This document shows, in pieces, positions 1 to 9,345 of a DNA stretch of 64,000 nt. The stretch comes from Hyaloraphidium curvatum (taxonomy: Eukaryota; Monoblepharomycota; Hyaloraphidiomycetes; Hyaloraphidiales; Hyaloraphidiaceae). The notes below the pieces were generated by a model that was not told the DNA's origin, made no database searches, and saw nothing but the letters and a program-made list of their open reading frames with translations. How positions within the stretch are numbered: position 1 is the first letter of the stretch; each line of letters begins with the position of its first letter. The translations under genes and the position numbers were made by a program. The stretch is from the NCBI GenBank assembly GCA_025558095.1, contig JAIVFI010000032.1, positions 248,001 through 312,000 on the forward strand, written 5' to 3'.

Positions 1-345
1 TTTTCCTGTCCTTATTCATGGACTTTGAGATGAAGCTGGCAATGGAGTTGAGGGCCTTCTCCTTCTGCCGCCTCGCTTTGATCGTGGGCTCGAACTCCTT
101 GATGCTAAGAGCCCAGAGCCAGGTCTCCATGTTCCACTCGCGGCCTAGTGCTTCCAATCTAGTCTGCAGCTGCTGGCGCCGCTCCGCATTTGCTGAACAG
201 TCTGCCACACAGGAGAAGGCCCTCAACTCCATTGCCAGCTTCATCTCAAAGTCCATGAAGGACAGGAAAACTGGGAAAATGAAAAAGACACACGACGACG
301 ATGAACTTTGCAATTAGCAGCAAACTCATGGTGTAACAGCGGCCA
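1..345. mobile_element. Fold-back LINE 3' tail (two head-to-head copies)
   Basis: Bases 1-208 read on the minus strand as the C-terminal end of the same LINE protein found at 11.8-12.07 kb. From about 210 to 345 the same tail starts again on the plus strand and ends in the shared TGGTGTAAC. Bases 1-62 and 211-270 are therefore a near-perfect inverted repeat with a spacer of about 150 bases. The left copy runs off the window edge. An inverted upstream segment joined to a direct 3' end is the arrangement produced by twin-priming of LINEs; that origin is inferred. Neither copy can encode a working protein. Confidence 0.75.
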
Positions 346-687
346 AGCCAGGGGCAGGTCCGGGTCACCAATACTATTCTATTCAAGACCTATATCAACG
401 GGACCATGGTGTTCCCACCTGGCAATGGATACACAGAGAGGTCTAGGCCATTGTGAGGACATGACAGAGGAGCAGTTCCCTGGTGTTAGACCACTGGACT
501 AAAGAGAAGGTACCACGTTTCTGGCCCAAGTGGTCTGACGTCTAAGAGCATGCCACACATAGGGAGCCATCACCTGGCATGTTGCGTGACCTACAGCTGG
601 TGGTTCAGTGGTTGCCCTAGGCTACGTGTCTTGCATCCGAGACCTCCAACCAAACGACTAGGATTCTTGCGGCGGGTGTGTGGCTCT
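346..687. other. Unassigned DNA between LINE tail and copia element
   Basis: Only short ORFs without recognisable motifs are seen. The last five bases, GCTCT (683-687), are the left target-site duplicate of the copia insertion. Without the two retroelements this stretch would lie just downstream of the membrane-protein ORF now ending near 9.57 kb. Confidence 0.5.
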
Positions 688-911
688 TGTTGGAATGGAT
701 CGTTGCTACGATTCTGTATCAATAGGGAGTCTATTGGCGTGTGGGGATACTTGGGTACGACCGGAGGGGTCATCTAGGGACTTGTCATCGCAAGGGAATG
801 GACAACGGGTCAACGTGAAACTGTCCCTCTCCCCATCCCGTCCATCTGAGTTCTGACCCGGTTCAGACCACTGGGGCTACGTCTTCCCCACGCCCCATAG
901 CCACTCCAACA
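688..911 (+). repeat. 5' LTR of copia element
   Basis: 224 bp, TG...CA ends with a short terminal inverted repeat (TGTTGGA / TCCAACA). It should carry the promoter and polyadenylation site of the element. Its sequence is shared, with a few substitutions, by the LTRs of the neighbouring gag-only element. Confidence 0.96.
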
Positions 912-928
912 GGTCTATGAGCCCAAAG
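912..928 (+). other. Primer-binding site, probably half-tRNA type
   Basis: The bases directly after the LTR are GGTCTATGAGCCCAAAG. Their complement contains GGGCTCATA, which is the anticodon stem-loop of an initiator-methionine tRNA (anticodon CAT) and not the usual CCA-end complement. Drosophila copia and yeast Ty5 prime from such tRNA halves. The same 17 bases sit at the matching place in the gag-only element (9255-9271). The match to the actual host tRNA is not tested. Confidence 0.6.
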
Positions 929-1085
929 GGTGTCCAGAACACTTTTGCGCGGCTTTGAAGTTGCGTGTGGCGCAACCAGCCGAGGGGACCGCATCCAGCT
1001 GAGTCTGGTCTCCAGGACCGCCTGGGTGGACTCAGTGGGCGCTAGAAAGAGCGCGTGAAGCACTAGAGGTGCTGCGGCGGCCGGG

Positions 1086-4000
1086 ATGGAGATTTCGGTC
1101 GGAGGAACCCGTGTGGCATTGTTTGGGGGGGCCAAGCTCGAGGAAACCGGATCACAAACCAATTACCAGGATTGGTTAATTGACATCAAGGCCAAGCTCC
1201 AGAGGGAGAGTGACTGGCAAATTGTGACTGGAAAGGTGGCAAAGCCCGTGGTAGGGCAGGGAGGAAAGACGGAAGATGATTTGTCAGCCTGGAACACGAA
1301 GGACCAGAAAGCTCAAGGGATCCTGGTAGGATCACTCTCTATTGGTCTCAAAAGGATCTGCAGCAGGATGGACACTGCTAAGGACATCTGGGACTACCTA
1401 GAGAAGCGTTTCGTGACGGAAAATGTGGCGCAGCAAGGGAACGCCGAGGTCCAGTACTACAGCTTTGAGTTCATCAAAACCGACCGGGTGGCTCCGAATT
1501 TTACCCGCTTCATGCAGAAAAAGATGGAAGTTGAAGCACTGGGAAAGCTGAAGGGAGATGACGATGATATGAGCATCTGGAGGAAAGTCCTGAAGGACCT
1601 ACCTGAGTTCGATCAAGTTCGGGCCGAGATTGACGGCATTTGGCTGGGAGCACAGACCAAACACGAGTGGAAGACTGAAAATGGAGTGAAGAAACACCCT
1701 ATCTTGAACGTTGCATACCTTCAGAAGAGGATGGAGATGGAAGAGGAGACTATGATCAAGCGAGCTGAGCAAAATGGTGATACGTACTCACCTGGGGCAG
1801 CCAACATAACCGTGAATCCCGCTCCAAACACGTTGATGTACGCTCTAAACCGTGGCAGGGGTCGCGGAGGATCACGGGGTGGCCATGGAGGTGACCGCGG
1901 GGGTTCAAGGGGTCGCGGGCGAGGGTTCGGAAATCGCGGGGGTCGGCAGGCCACGGCGGAGGGCGAAAACGGCTCGGGAATCACGTGCCTCTGCTGCGGG
2001 AAGGGTGGACACGTCAAGAAGGACTGCACCCATCGTGACAAAACCTGCAACAAGTGCGGAAAGGACGGTCATCTCGAGGCCGTGTGCTGGAGGAAGGACG
2101 ATGGGAAAACGGCACGAGAGCAGCAGAACACGCTCACCCTGGGCGATCTCCCCGATCTGGAAGATCGATTCGGCGCGTTCCTGTTCATGATGGAGGGCGG
2201 AATCGAGGGAAACGATGGGGAGACGACGGGGGACGGTGGATACGAAAAACCCCCGGAACACGTCGTGCACGCGGCGAAGACGGGCCAGGAGATGCGCGGC
2301 AGGCTGATGGGGGATAGCGGCGCGTCCGTGCACGCGACGGGAATCAGGGAACTGCTCTACGGCATCAAGCCGTGCGATGCAGTTGATGTTCGAATGGGAA
2401 AAGGGATCGCGCGTGCGATCGAAGTCGGAAAGCTCAAGATCAAGCTCACCAATTCTGGCGACATCGTCACCCTGGAAGATGTGCTTTTCATCAAAGATCT
2501 TCCTGCAACGCTCATTTCGATTGGGAGACTAGGGCAGATGGGATACTACACGCTTCTGGGTCCGGATGGAGGGGCCATCACCAAGGGCGGCGACGTGCGG
2601 GGCACTTGCCGCATAGATCGTCACGTTTACTATCTCAACGCGGAAATCCTCAACGAGCATGACGAACAGATCATGCTGAGTGCTCAGGAAGGGGATTTGA
2701 GCGCGGAGATTGCGCATGGGCGCTGCGGGCACTACCCGATCGCGGCACTCAGGAAGGTTCAACAGGCTGGGATTGTGGATGGATTGGAGGAGTACGTGTT
2801 TGCTGGAAACCACAACAACTTCTGTAAGGAGTGCGTGATGGGGAAGATGCATCAGTTGCCCTATCCGGAGTCGGAGCGGAAAGTCTCGCGGCCGTTTGAG
2901 CTGACTCACTGGGACCTGATACAATCGGACGTTGCAACGGTGCATGGAGAACGCTGGGCATTGCATGCAGTCGACGAGTACACTTCTGCGGAGTTTGCGT
3001 TCCTATTGAAGCACAAATCGGAGGCGGAGGACTGGATGATGCACTTTGCCGAGTGGGTGAAGAACCAGTTCAGCCTAAAGGTCGGATGCATGCGGGTCGA
3101 TCCCGGAGGTGAATTCTCGTCAAAACGGCTCGAAGCGTACTGCAAGAACGAGGGAATCAAGTTGGAATCGTCGGTAACGAATCGGCCTGCGCAGAACGGA
3201 GTCATTGAGCGGCGGAACCGGACGGCTGAGGAAGGGACCCGGACCATCCTGATCGACTCGAAAGCGCCGAAGTCGTTATGGGGATACGCACTGCATCATC
3301 ACATCAACACACGGAATCGTTTGCCGAACACAAAGACGTGGCAGAAAGGGTCTACGCCGTTTCAACTGCTGACTGGGAGACGGGCGAACATTAGCCACAT
3401 CCGACGTTTCGGAGAAACGTGTTACGCGATCGTCGACAAGGATAAGCGCGGCAAATGGGATGCTAAGGCGGTACAATGCCGCTACCTGGGAATGAGCTCG
3501 CGATCGAAGGCATTTACGGTCCAGAATCTTGAGACCGGGCGGATTTTTGACTCACGTGATGTCGTTTTCGAGGAACGCTGGTCAAACAAGACGCTCAAGA
3601 GCTACATGCAGGTTCTGGAAAGCAGAGTTTCGGTCGAAAAACTACCTGAGGACGCGGACCCGAGCGCTGTATTGAACCGTCGACTTGCAGTGGAGGAGTC
3701 GGCGCAGCCTGAGGAATTGGAGGCGTCACCGGAGACGCCACGGCGGGTCCGTTCCGCAGATCCAATCGACGACGGCAACCAGGAGCATCGTGGGACACAG
3801 GGAGACCGTGTGCAGCGTCAACCTGAGCGCCAGGAGGCCGGGGGAGGAGGTCAAAGACTGGAAGTTGGAGGTACTCAACATCAATCTTCAAGTTCCGGCA
3901 GCCGAGGCGCGGATTTACGTCTGTCACGCGATCAACGAGCTCAGAGCGAAAGTGAGGACGAGCTGGTGGCTCGTGGAAGAGGCTCTGGGAACAGTGGAAG

Positions 4001-5990
4001 TGGCAATCCAGGGGGAGGAAAGGCAGTTGGTGGATCGCAACTTTCTGGTGATCGTGCGGCTAGGGAAGCCACAGACCAACGTGGGGAGCCTGGAGGAGCA
4101 TCTTCATCAAGCAGCGGAGCTCAGGGAGGCGCTGGGGCGGCTGGAACGGGCTCTAAGATACCTTTACCTACAAGGTCATCCAGCAGAGCTCCAAGACCTC
4201 CTGGGGAGTGGTGGAAAGCCCCCAACACGAGCAACGAGAAGGAGATCAACGTGATCACGCTGGAATCGATCAATTTCCTGATGGAGGAGGTCCAGGACCA
4301 CCTGGACTGGCAGGGACACCTACCAACTTGGGAGGACATGGCACACATGGATGGAATCTTTGCTGCAAGCACTGGAGCACGTGTACCACGGAACTATGCA
4401 GAGGCAATGCGTTCAGAGGATCGTGAGATGTGGGCCAAGGCAATGGAACGTGAGATTGGCAACTTCAAGAGCAGAGATGCGTACAACATCATGGGCTTGC
4501 CTGAGGGCAAGGAAAAATTCGCGGTTGGAAGCCAATTTGTATTTGACCTCAAACCTGGAGCTGATGGCAGCATTGTGGGGGAGGAAAACTACAAGGCTCG
4601 ATGGGTGGCAAGGGGTGATTGGCAGGATCCATCTTCTTTTGGTCAATCCTTTGCACCTGTACCTTCTGCTGCTGCTGTACGGCTTTTCTTTTGGCTTTCT
4701 GCTCAGAACAACATGATTGTACATCAGGCAGATGCAAACGCGGCATTCCTACAGGCTAAGCTCCAGGAGAACGAGGAAGTTTACTTGTATCCAGCTCAAG
4801 GGATGGATTTACCTGAGTTTACTGATGGAAGACCTACTGTAATTCGACCTGGAGTCGCGGTTTATGGACTTGTGCAAGCTGCACGTGCTTGGCACAGACA
4901 CCTGCACGAGATACTCACGGAGATGGGGCTTATACGTTGCTCAAAGGAGTACTGCATCTACTTTCTGCGGCAAGATGATTGGTTTCTTTTGATGATTATT
5001 CATGTGGACGACTTTGGATGTAGCTCAACGGACGAAAAACGGACGATTGCATTTCTTGAGGAGCTGGGAAAGCGGATTAAGATACGTTATATGGGTCGCA
5101 TGAAAAAGTTCCTGGCTTTGGAAATCAAGCAGGACGAGAAGGCTGGAACAATCACAATCAAGCAGTCCAACTACATCAAGAAAGCCTTGGAGGACTTCGG
5201 AATGGACACTTGCAATGCAGTTTCTGTACCTATGGACGTTGGGGTGAAGCTCAGGAAACGGAAGACGGAGTTGTCTGCTGCTGAGGAGCAGGAAATCGGA
5301 CGTTTTCCGTTCAGATCAATGGTGGGAAGTTGGATGTATGCTATGAACTTCACCAGGCCAGACATTGCCTTACCTATTATCACGGAGAGCCGTCATGGGA
5401 TGGCACCTACTCGTGAAGCAGTGGAGCAAGTCAAGAAGACAACCAGATACTTGAAGGGAACAGCTGATTTTGGCTTGGTTTACAAGAGGGATCCGAATCT
5501 GGACATGACCAAAGCATTGCATGGATATGCAGACGCCAGTTTTGCTGGGGATCTTGACACTGGGAAGTCAACAACTGGGGTTGTAGTGATGATGGGGAAC
5601 GGTCTTATCATCTACAAGTCGCAACTGCAACCAGTGGTGGCTCTTTCAACAACAGAGGCCGAGTACATGGCTCTATCTTATGCTGGACGTCAAGTTGCGT
5701 GGCTAAGGAGTTTATTGGAGGAATTGGGATTTCCTCAGCAAGGGCCAACAGTCATCAAGGAGGACAATGAGGGGGCTATCAAGCTGGCGCAGAATCCTGT
5801 CTTTCATGAACGTACCAAGCACATTGGAGTGCAGTACCATTTTGTGAGGGAGAAAATTGATAGTGGAGAGATACAGCTGGAGTACATCAACACAGAGGAC
5901 CAGCTTGCGGATCTGCTCACCAAACAGCTACCAAGGGAGAAGTTTCAACGTTTCAGGGCACTTATGGGAATTGTAGAGATTCGTGACTAA
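1086..5990 (+). CDS. Copia Gag-Pol polyprotein
   Basis: A single 1634-residue polyprotein. Gag occupies about residues 1-340, with an RG-rich stretch before two CCHC zinc knuckles (CLCCGKGGHVKKDC from residue 301, then CNKCGKDGHLEAVC). The aspartic protease has its active-site motif GDSGASVHATG near residue 410. Integrase follows, with a HHCC finger near 545-600 and the D,D,E residues near 609 (WDLIQSD), 671 (VDPGGEF) and 708 (NGVIERRNR). A long Ser/Gly/Glu-rich linker (about 860-1090) leads to reverse transcriptase, whose catalytic motif is HVDD near 1306 (copia usually has YVDD). RNase H has GYADASFAGD near 1482, then STTEAEYMA and EDNEGAIKLA. There is no internal stop or frameshift between gag and pol, so Gag/Pol ratio must be set some other way. 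The ATG chosen is the first in frame and lies 174 bp past the LTR. Confidence 0.96.
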   Translation: MEISVGGTRVALFGGAKLEETGSQTNYQDWLIDIKAKLQRESDWQIVTGKVAKPVVGQGGKTEDDLSAWNTKDQKAQGILVGSLSIGLKRICSRMDTAKDIWDYLEKRFVTENVAQQGNAEVQYYSFEFIKTDRVAPNFTRFMQKKMEVEALGKLKGDDDDMSIWRKVLKDLPEFDQVRAEIDGIWLGAQTKHEWKTENGVKKHPILNVAYLQKRMEMEEETMIKRAEQNGDTYSPGAANITVNPAPNTLMYALNRGRGRGGSRGGHGGDRGGSRGRGRGFGNRGGRQATAEGENGSGITCLCCGKGGHVKKDCTHRDKTCNKCGKDGHLEAVCWRKDDGKTAREQQNTLTLGDLPDLEDRFGAFLFMMEGGIEGNDGETTGDGGYEKPPEHVVHAAKTGQEMRGRLMGDSGASVHATGIRELLYGIKPCDAVDVRMGKGIARAIEVGKLKIKLTNSGDIVTLEDVLFIKDLPATLISIGRLGQMGYYTLLGPDGGAITKGGDVRGTCRIDRHVYYLNAEILNEHDEQIMLSAQEGDLSAEIAHGRCGHYPIAALRKVQQAGIVDGLEEYVFAGNHNNFCKECVMGKMHQLPYPESERKVSRPFELTHWDLIQSDVATVHGERWALHAVDEYTSAEFAFLLKHKSEAEDWMMHFAEWVKNQFSLKVGCMRVDPGGEFSSKRLEAYCKNEGIKLESSVTNRPAQNGVIERRNRTAEEGTRTILIDSKAPKSLWGYALHHHINTRNRLPNTKTWQKGSTPFQLLTGRRANISHIRRFGETCYAIVDKDKRGKWDAKAVQCRYLGMSSRSKAFTVQNLETGRIFDSRDVVFEERWSNKTLKSYMQVLESRVSVEKLPEDADPSAVLNRRLAVEESAQPEELEASPETPRRVRSADPIDDGNQEHRGTQGDRVQRQPERQEAGGGGQRLEVGGTQHQSSSSGSRGADLRLSRDQRAQSESEDELVARGRGSGNSGSGNPGGGKAVGGSQLSGDRAAREATDQRGEPGGASSSSSGAQGGAGAAGTGSKIPLPTRSSSRAPRPPGEWWKAPNTSNEKEINVITLESINFLMEEVQDHLDWQGHLPTWEDMAHMDGIFAASTGARVPRNYAEAMRSEDREMWAKAMEREIGNFKSRDAYNIMGLPEGKEKFAVGSQFVFDLKPGADGSIVGEENYKARWVARGDWQDPSSFGQSFAPVPSAAAVRLFFWLSAQNNMIVHQADANAAFLQAKLQENEEVYLYPAQGMDLPEFTDGRPTVIRPGVAVYGLVQAARAWHRHLHEILTEMGLIRCSKEYCIYFLRQDDWFLLMIIHVDDFGCSSTDEKRTIAFLEELGKRIKIRYMGRMKKFLALEIKQDEKAGTITIKQSNYIKKALEDFGMDTCNAVSVPMDVGVKLRKRKTELSAAEEQEIGRFPFRSMVGSWMYAMNFTRPDIALPIITESRHGMAPTREAVEQVKKTTRYLKGTADFGLVYKRDPNLDMTKALHGYADASFAGDLDTGKSTTGVVVMMGNGLIIYKSQLQPVVALSTTEAEYMALSYAGRQVAWLRSLLEELGFPQQGPTVIKEDNEGAIKLAQNPVFHERTKHIGVQYHFVREKIDSGEIQLEYINTEDQLADLLTKQLPREKFQRFRALMGIVEIRD

Positions 5991-6030
5991 CTTTGGGGAT
6001 TTCTGGACACTTCTTGGGAATCTTGCAACG

Positions 6031-6038
6031 AGGGGGAG
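6031..6038 (+). other. Polypurine tract of copia element
   Basis: AGGGGGAG directly abuts the 3' LTR, where plus-strand DNA synthesis is primed. The same tract, read on the other strand, abuts the LTR of the gag-only element at 6719. Confidence 0.85.
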
Positions 6039-6262
6039 TGTTGGAATGGATCGTTGCTACGATTCTGTATCAATAGGGAGTCTATTGGCGTGTGGGGATA
6101 CTTGGGTACGACCGGAGGGGTCATCTAGGGACTTGTCATCGCAAGGGAATGGACAACGGGTCAACGTGAAACTGTCCCTCTCCCCATCCCGTCCATCTGA
6201 GTTCTGACCCGGTTCAGACCACTGGGGCTACGTCTTCCCCACGCCCCATAGCCACTCCAACA
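6039..6262 (+). repeat. 3' LTR of copia element
   Basis: 224 bp, identical to the 5' LTR by direct comparison, followed by the GCTCT target duplicate at 6263-6267. Confidence 0.96.
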
Positions 6263-6494
6263 GCTCTGTCTCAATGCATGATCGCTGTGGCATGCCAGCA
6301 TGCTTCAGGCTAGGATTTTGGGAGTGATTGTGCTGCTCTGGTCTTCAAGCGGTGTTGGTTTGTTGGCCGACATGCCACATGCCTTGAGCCACGCTCTGGC
6401 TACGAACGACAATATGAGATGCATATCGTCCCATGAAGGGAGGAGATGTCACCTGTGCGGTCAGGTCGTGCTATACGGTCGAGGACCGGAAAAG
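6263..6494. other. Host DNA stranded between two retroelements
   Basis: This 232-bp piece separates the copia element from the gag-only element. Its last bases, AAAAG (6490-6494), are the left target duplicate of the second insertion. Read on the minus strand and joined to 9575, it completes the membrane-protein ORF with seven more codons and a TAG at 6471-6473. No other feature is seen. Confidence 0.6.
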
Positions 6495-6718
6495 TGTTGG
6501 AGTGGCTATGGGGCGTGGGGAAGACGTAGCCCCAGTGGTCTGAACCGGGTCAGAACTCAGATGGACGGGATGGGGAGAGGGACAGTTTCACGTTTACCCG
6601 TTGCCCATTCCCTTGCGATGACAAGTCCCTAGATGACCCCTCCGGTCGTACCCAAGTATCCCCACACGCCAATAGACTCCCTATTGAGATAGAATTGTAG
6701 CAACAATCCATTCCAACA
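6495..6718 (-). repeat. LTR of gag-only element (3' LTR in its own orientation)
   Basis: 224 bp, reverse orientation. It differs from the LTR at 9346-9569 at about two positions and shares with it several variants that are absent from the intact copia LTRs. This places both in one subfamily and slightly older than the copia insertion. Confidence 0.9.
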
Positions 6719-6810
6719 CTCCCCCTTGTTGCAAGATTCCCTCCAGTGCATATCAATCCCAACAACGTAGCAATGCATAGGTTCCAACACTCCCCCTCGT
6801 TGCAAAGTTG
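6719..6810 (-). repeat. Duplicated purine tract and LTR edge
   Basis: Read on the minus strand, a tract like GCAACGAGGGGGAGTGTTGG occurs twice: once abutting the real LTR (6719) and once about 70 bases further inside (near 6785-6808). The inner copy includes the first bases of an LTR. It looks like a remnant of an earlier LTR edge or a slipped plus-strand priming event. Confidence 0.7.
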
Positions 6811-7102
6811 TCTCCCAGTTATGTTCTCCAGTTGCTATCCAGTTGCAATTATCAAGTCACTTTCAATACTCCCCTCCTGTCAAGAATCCCTGAGAAATCT
6901 CCAGTTTCACTTTCAAATCTCCACAAATCCCCGAAGTGCTTTGAAATGCTCAAACTTAGCTATCCATTTTTGGTCCTTCAAGTCCAGTCATTTGCATCAC
7001 AGTGTTATGCACCTCTTGCTAGTTTCCTGCACACAGACTGGTTCTGCCTCGTTGCACATTGCACAGATCCTTCACGTAAGGTCTGCTGATCTAAATCAAA
7101 GC

Positions 7103-9130
7103 TCAACAGTCCCATTGCATGCGTGGTTTCTCCAGGTCCTTCCACCTGGTCAGTTTCCACCATTCCAGAGTCTTCCTAGAGTATCTGGCTCTTCCATTGG
7201 TCACATGCTCTCCTCCTTTAGAGTCCATCCAGTTGTCCTTCAAGCTTGTTGGCAAAGCACTCTGATGATGTCCTTGCAACACCTCCTCCACGTGTCCCGT
7301 GTTGACTGGATCAAAAGCACATCTCCCAGAAAGTGATTCACCAACAGCAAGTCTCCCAGAAAGTGAGTCACCCTTCATCACTCCCCCTGAATCGCTTTCT
7401 TCTGCTCCTTCCAGGAATGGGTCGTTTCCTGTACAGTGCCCAAGAACATCTGTATCACCAATACCCTTTGTCTCTGGTTCACCACCCTCAGGATCCAGTT
7501 TGTTGCAAGCATCAGATCTCACAGACTCTCCATGCAGCTCCACCTCCTCCTGAATCATGTCTGGTTCGGAGTGATCTTCCATCAAAATGTCCCTGTCAAG
7601 TTCGCAAAGCAGCTGTTCATTTGCATCTTTAGTCTCCTTTCCCAAGTCAGCAACAAAATCTGTTTCAGCATCTCCATTCTGAACCAAATTCAAATCCCCC
7701 TGGTTGTCCAGCATGATCAAATCGTCTTGCATGAGTGTCTGCTGCATCCCTCCATATGATGCGTCCAATTTCTCAGCTCTGCTGAAGGTACTTCCACTTC
7801 CACAGTCAGGCCCTCCTCTGGTCAAGTCACACACCTCATGTCCTTCGAAATCCGAGCCTCTAGCTCCCTCTGCAAGGTAGGGATCATCCTCCACGATCTC
7901 TGCGTTCATCTGATACGAGCCGTTGTGCAAACTCAGTGTTCCCATGAGTTCACCCTCTGGGGAAAGAATATTGCCACCCTCTGGGCCCAACAGCACCAGG
8001 AATCCCATCTTCACCACGCTCTCAATCGATGGCAATGCTCCACATCGATCTCCAATGTTTGCATCCTCCATCAAAGTGATGATCTTCCCTGTCAAGAACC
8101 TCAGTTGTGTCTTCTGAATACCGCCCGCCATCGCCGATCCCTTCGTGGTCCCAAAGTCACGTAGGCCACAAACATCCTCTCCAAAAAGTGGTTCCTCGAC
8201 CTCCAACACGTTCCTAGACGCGTTATTTTCCTCCATGGTCCTGTCCCCGAGAGCATTCACGTGTGCTGCCTTCCTGGAACCCTCCAGCACTTCGCGCCCG
8301 CGCTCCTCCCCGTGGAACGCGTTCTCCTTCCAATCCTTGACTCCCAGTGCCACTACCATATCCACGAGGTTCTCCTTGATCAGATTATCGTCCAAGGTAA
8401 GCTCCATCTGCTTCTCCTCACGCGCATTGGTCTCCGCGATCCTCTTACAGAGTGTCTCCCAGTGTCCAGGTTCCCCGCACCGAAGACACGCGTTTCCGCG
8501 GTGTAAGCAATTCCTGGCGTAATGCCCAACCTCTCCACACATATAGCAAGCGTTTCTCGACGCGTTTCTCGTGCTTCCACGTGATTGATCACCACCTCGC
8601 TCGACACCGCGTCGTTTCTGACCTCTGACACGTTTTCCATCGCCATCTCGGCCTCCCTTGGATGCTCCTCCATCTGATCTTCGAGTTTCCACGGTCGATT
8701 GTGCTCCCTGGCACTCCTCATTGGCGCTCCGTCCCGCTGTGCCTTCAGACGTGTTCCAGAGTTCGTTCTCCCTCGCGAATTTCCTCTCCAGACCGTCCCA
8801 GATCTCCCTGGCAGTGTCCACAGAGAAGAATACACGTTGCAGTGCCCTTGGTAGAGTCTCCAGGATCAATCCCTGGGCCACTTGGTCGTGTGCAATCCAG
8901 TCGTCCATGTCCTTGGTCGTGGCCCCTGCCACACCCACAGTTGGCTTTGCCATTGCTCCTGTCACGTAGGGCAACAGTCCTTCTATCTGGAGCTTCTTTT
9001 CCATCGCAAGCTTCCAGTCTCGGAGGTTCCTTCCGTACTCCCTGAGAATGGTCCCCTGTACCACTCTCCATATTCTGCCTCCCATCGTGAACTCAATTCC
9101 ACGATCCCGCAAGCTCCTCATCTTGAGCAC
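7103..9130 (-). CDS. Gag protein of non-autonomous copia element
   Basis: An open frame of 675 residues. The N-terminal third is homologous to the Gag of the neighbouring copia element: both share a motif of the form VTGxxAKPxVG and a later DTAxxIWDxLExxF. Two CCHC knuckles follow, CYMCGEVGHYARNC and CLRCGEPGHWETLC. A middle segment (LLGPEGGNILSPEGELMGTL) matches the region after the protease of the copia element, but the protease DSG motif is missing. The last third is acidic and of unknown origin. No integrase or reverse transcriptase is present. The long frame has no stop, which suggests it has been under selection or is young. Confidence 0.88.
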   Translation of the reverse strand: MLKMRSLRDRGIEFTMGGRIWRVVQGTILREYGRNLRDWKLAMEKKLQIEGLLPYVTGAMAKPTVGVAGATTKDMDDWIAHDQVAQGLILETLPRALQRVFFSVDTAREIWDGLERKFARENELWNTSEGTAGRSANEECQGAQSTVETRRSDGGASKGGRDGDGKRVRGQKRRGVERGGDQSRGSTRNASRNACYMCGEVGHYARNCLHRGNACLRCGEPGHWETLCKRIAETNAREEKQMELTLDDNLIKENLVDMVVALGVKDWKENAFHGEERGREVLEGSRKAAHVNALGDRTMEENNASRNVLEVEEPLFGEDVCGLRDFGTTKGSAMAGGIQKTQLRFLTGKIITLMEDANIGDRCGALPSIESVVKMGFLVLLGPEGGNILSPEGELMGTLSLHNGSYQMNAEIVEDDPYLAEGARGSDFEGHEVCDLTRGGPDCGSGSTFSRAEKLDASYGGMQQTLMQDDLIMLDNQGDLNLVQNGDAETDFVADLGKETKDANEQLLCELDRDILMEDHSEPDMIQEEVELHGESVRSDACNKLDPEGGEPETKGIGDTDVLGHCTGNDPFLEGAEESDSGGVMKGDSLSGRLAVGESLSGRCAFDPVNTGHVEEVLQGHHQSALPTSLKDNWMDSKGGEHVTNGRARYSRKTLEWWKLTRWKDLEKPRMQWDC

Positions 9131-9254
9131 GCTCTCTTTCAGCGTTCTCCAACCTGTCCAGGCAGTTCCAGAACCAGCGTTGGTAGATTGCGGCTCCCCC
9201 GGCTATGTGCGCCACCCGGCAACTTCACAGCCGCATCTTTCGTCTTTCACAACC

Positions 9255-9271
9255 CTTTGGGCTCATAGACC
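9255..9271 (-). other. Primer-binding site of gag-only element
   Basis: On the minus strand this reads GGTCTATGAGCCCAAAG, the same 17 bases that follow the 5' LTR of the copia element, directly next to the truncated LTR. Confidence 0.6.
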
Positions 9272-9344
9272 TGTTGGAGTGGCTATGGGGCGTGGGGAAG
9301 ACGTAGCCCCAGTGGTCTGAACCGGGTCAGAACTCAGATGGACG
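9272..9344 (-). repeat. Truncated LTR, 73 bp
   Basis: The LTR end next to the primer site is present for only 73 bases (minus orientation). One extra T follows, then a complete LTR in plus orientation. These 73 bases and 9497-9569 are therefore an inverted repeat. The size would suit an R-U5 segment, but the R boundary is not known. Confidence 0.85.
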
Positions 9345-9345
9345 T

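Larger units (their letters stand above)
688..6262 (+). mobile_element. Complete Ty1/copia LTR retrotransposon
   Basis: The element is bounded by two 224-bp LTRs (688-911 and 6039-6262) that I find identical base for base. They begin TGTTGG and end CCAACA. GCTCT is duplicated on both sides (683-687 and 6263-6267). A primer-binding site follows the left LTR, a purine tract precedes the right LTR, and one uninterrupted gag-pol ORF fills the interior. Order of domains is integrase before reverse transcriptase, which defines the copia class. Identical LTRs, an open frame and an intact duplication together point to a very recent insertion of a possibly still active element; activity itself cannot be read from sequence. 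Confidence 0.96.

Noticed and set aside
1721-4426. Several 70-190 codon ORFs overlapping the copia gag-pol
   Set aside because: Out-of-frame or antisense shadows of the polyprotein without motifs.
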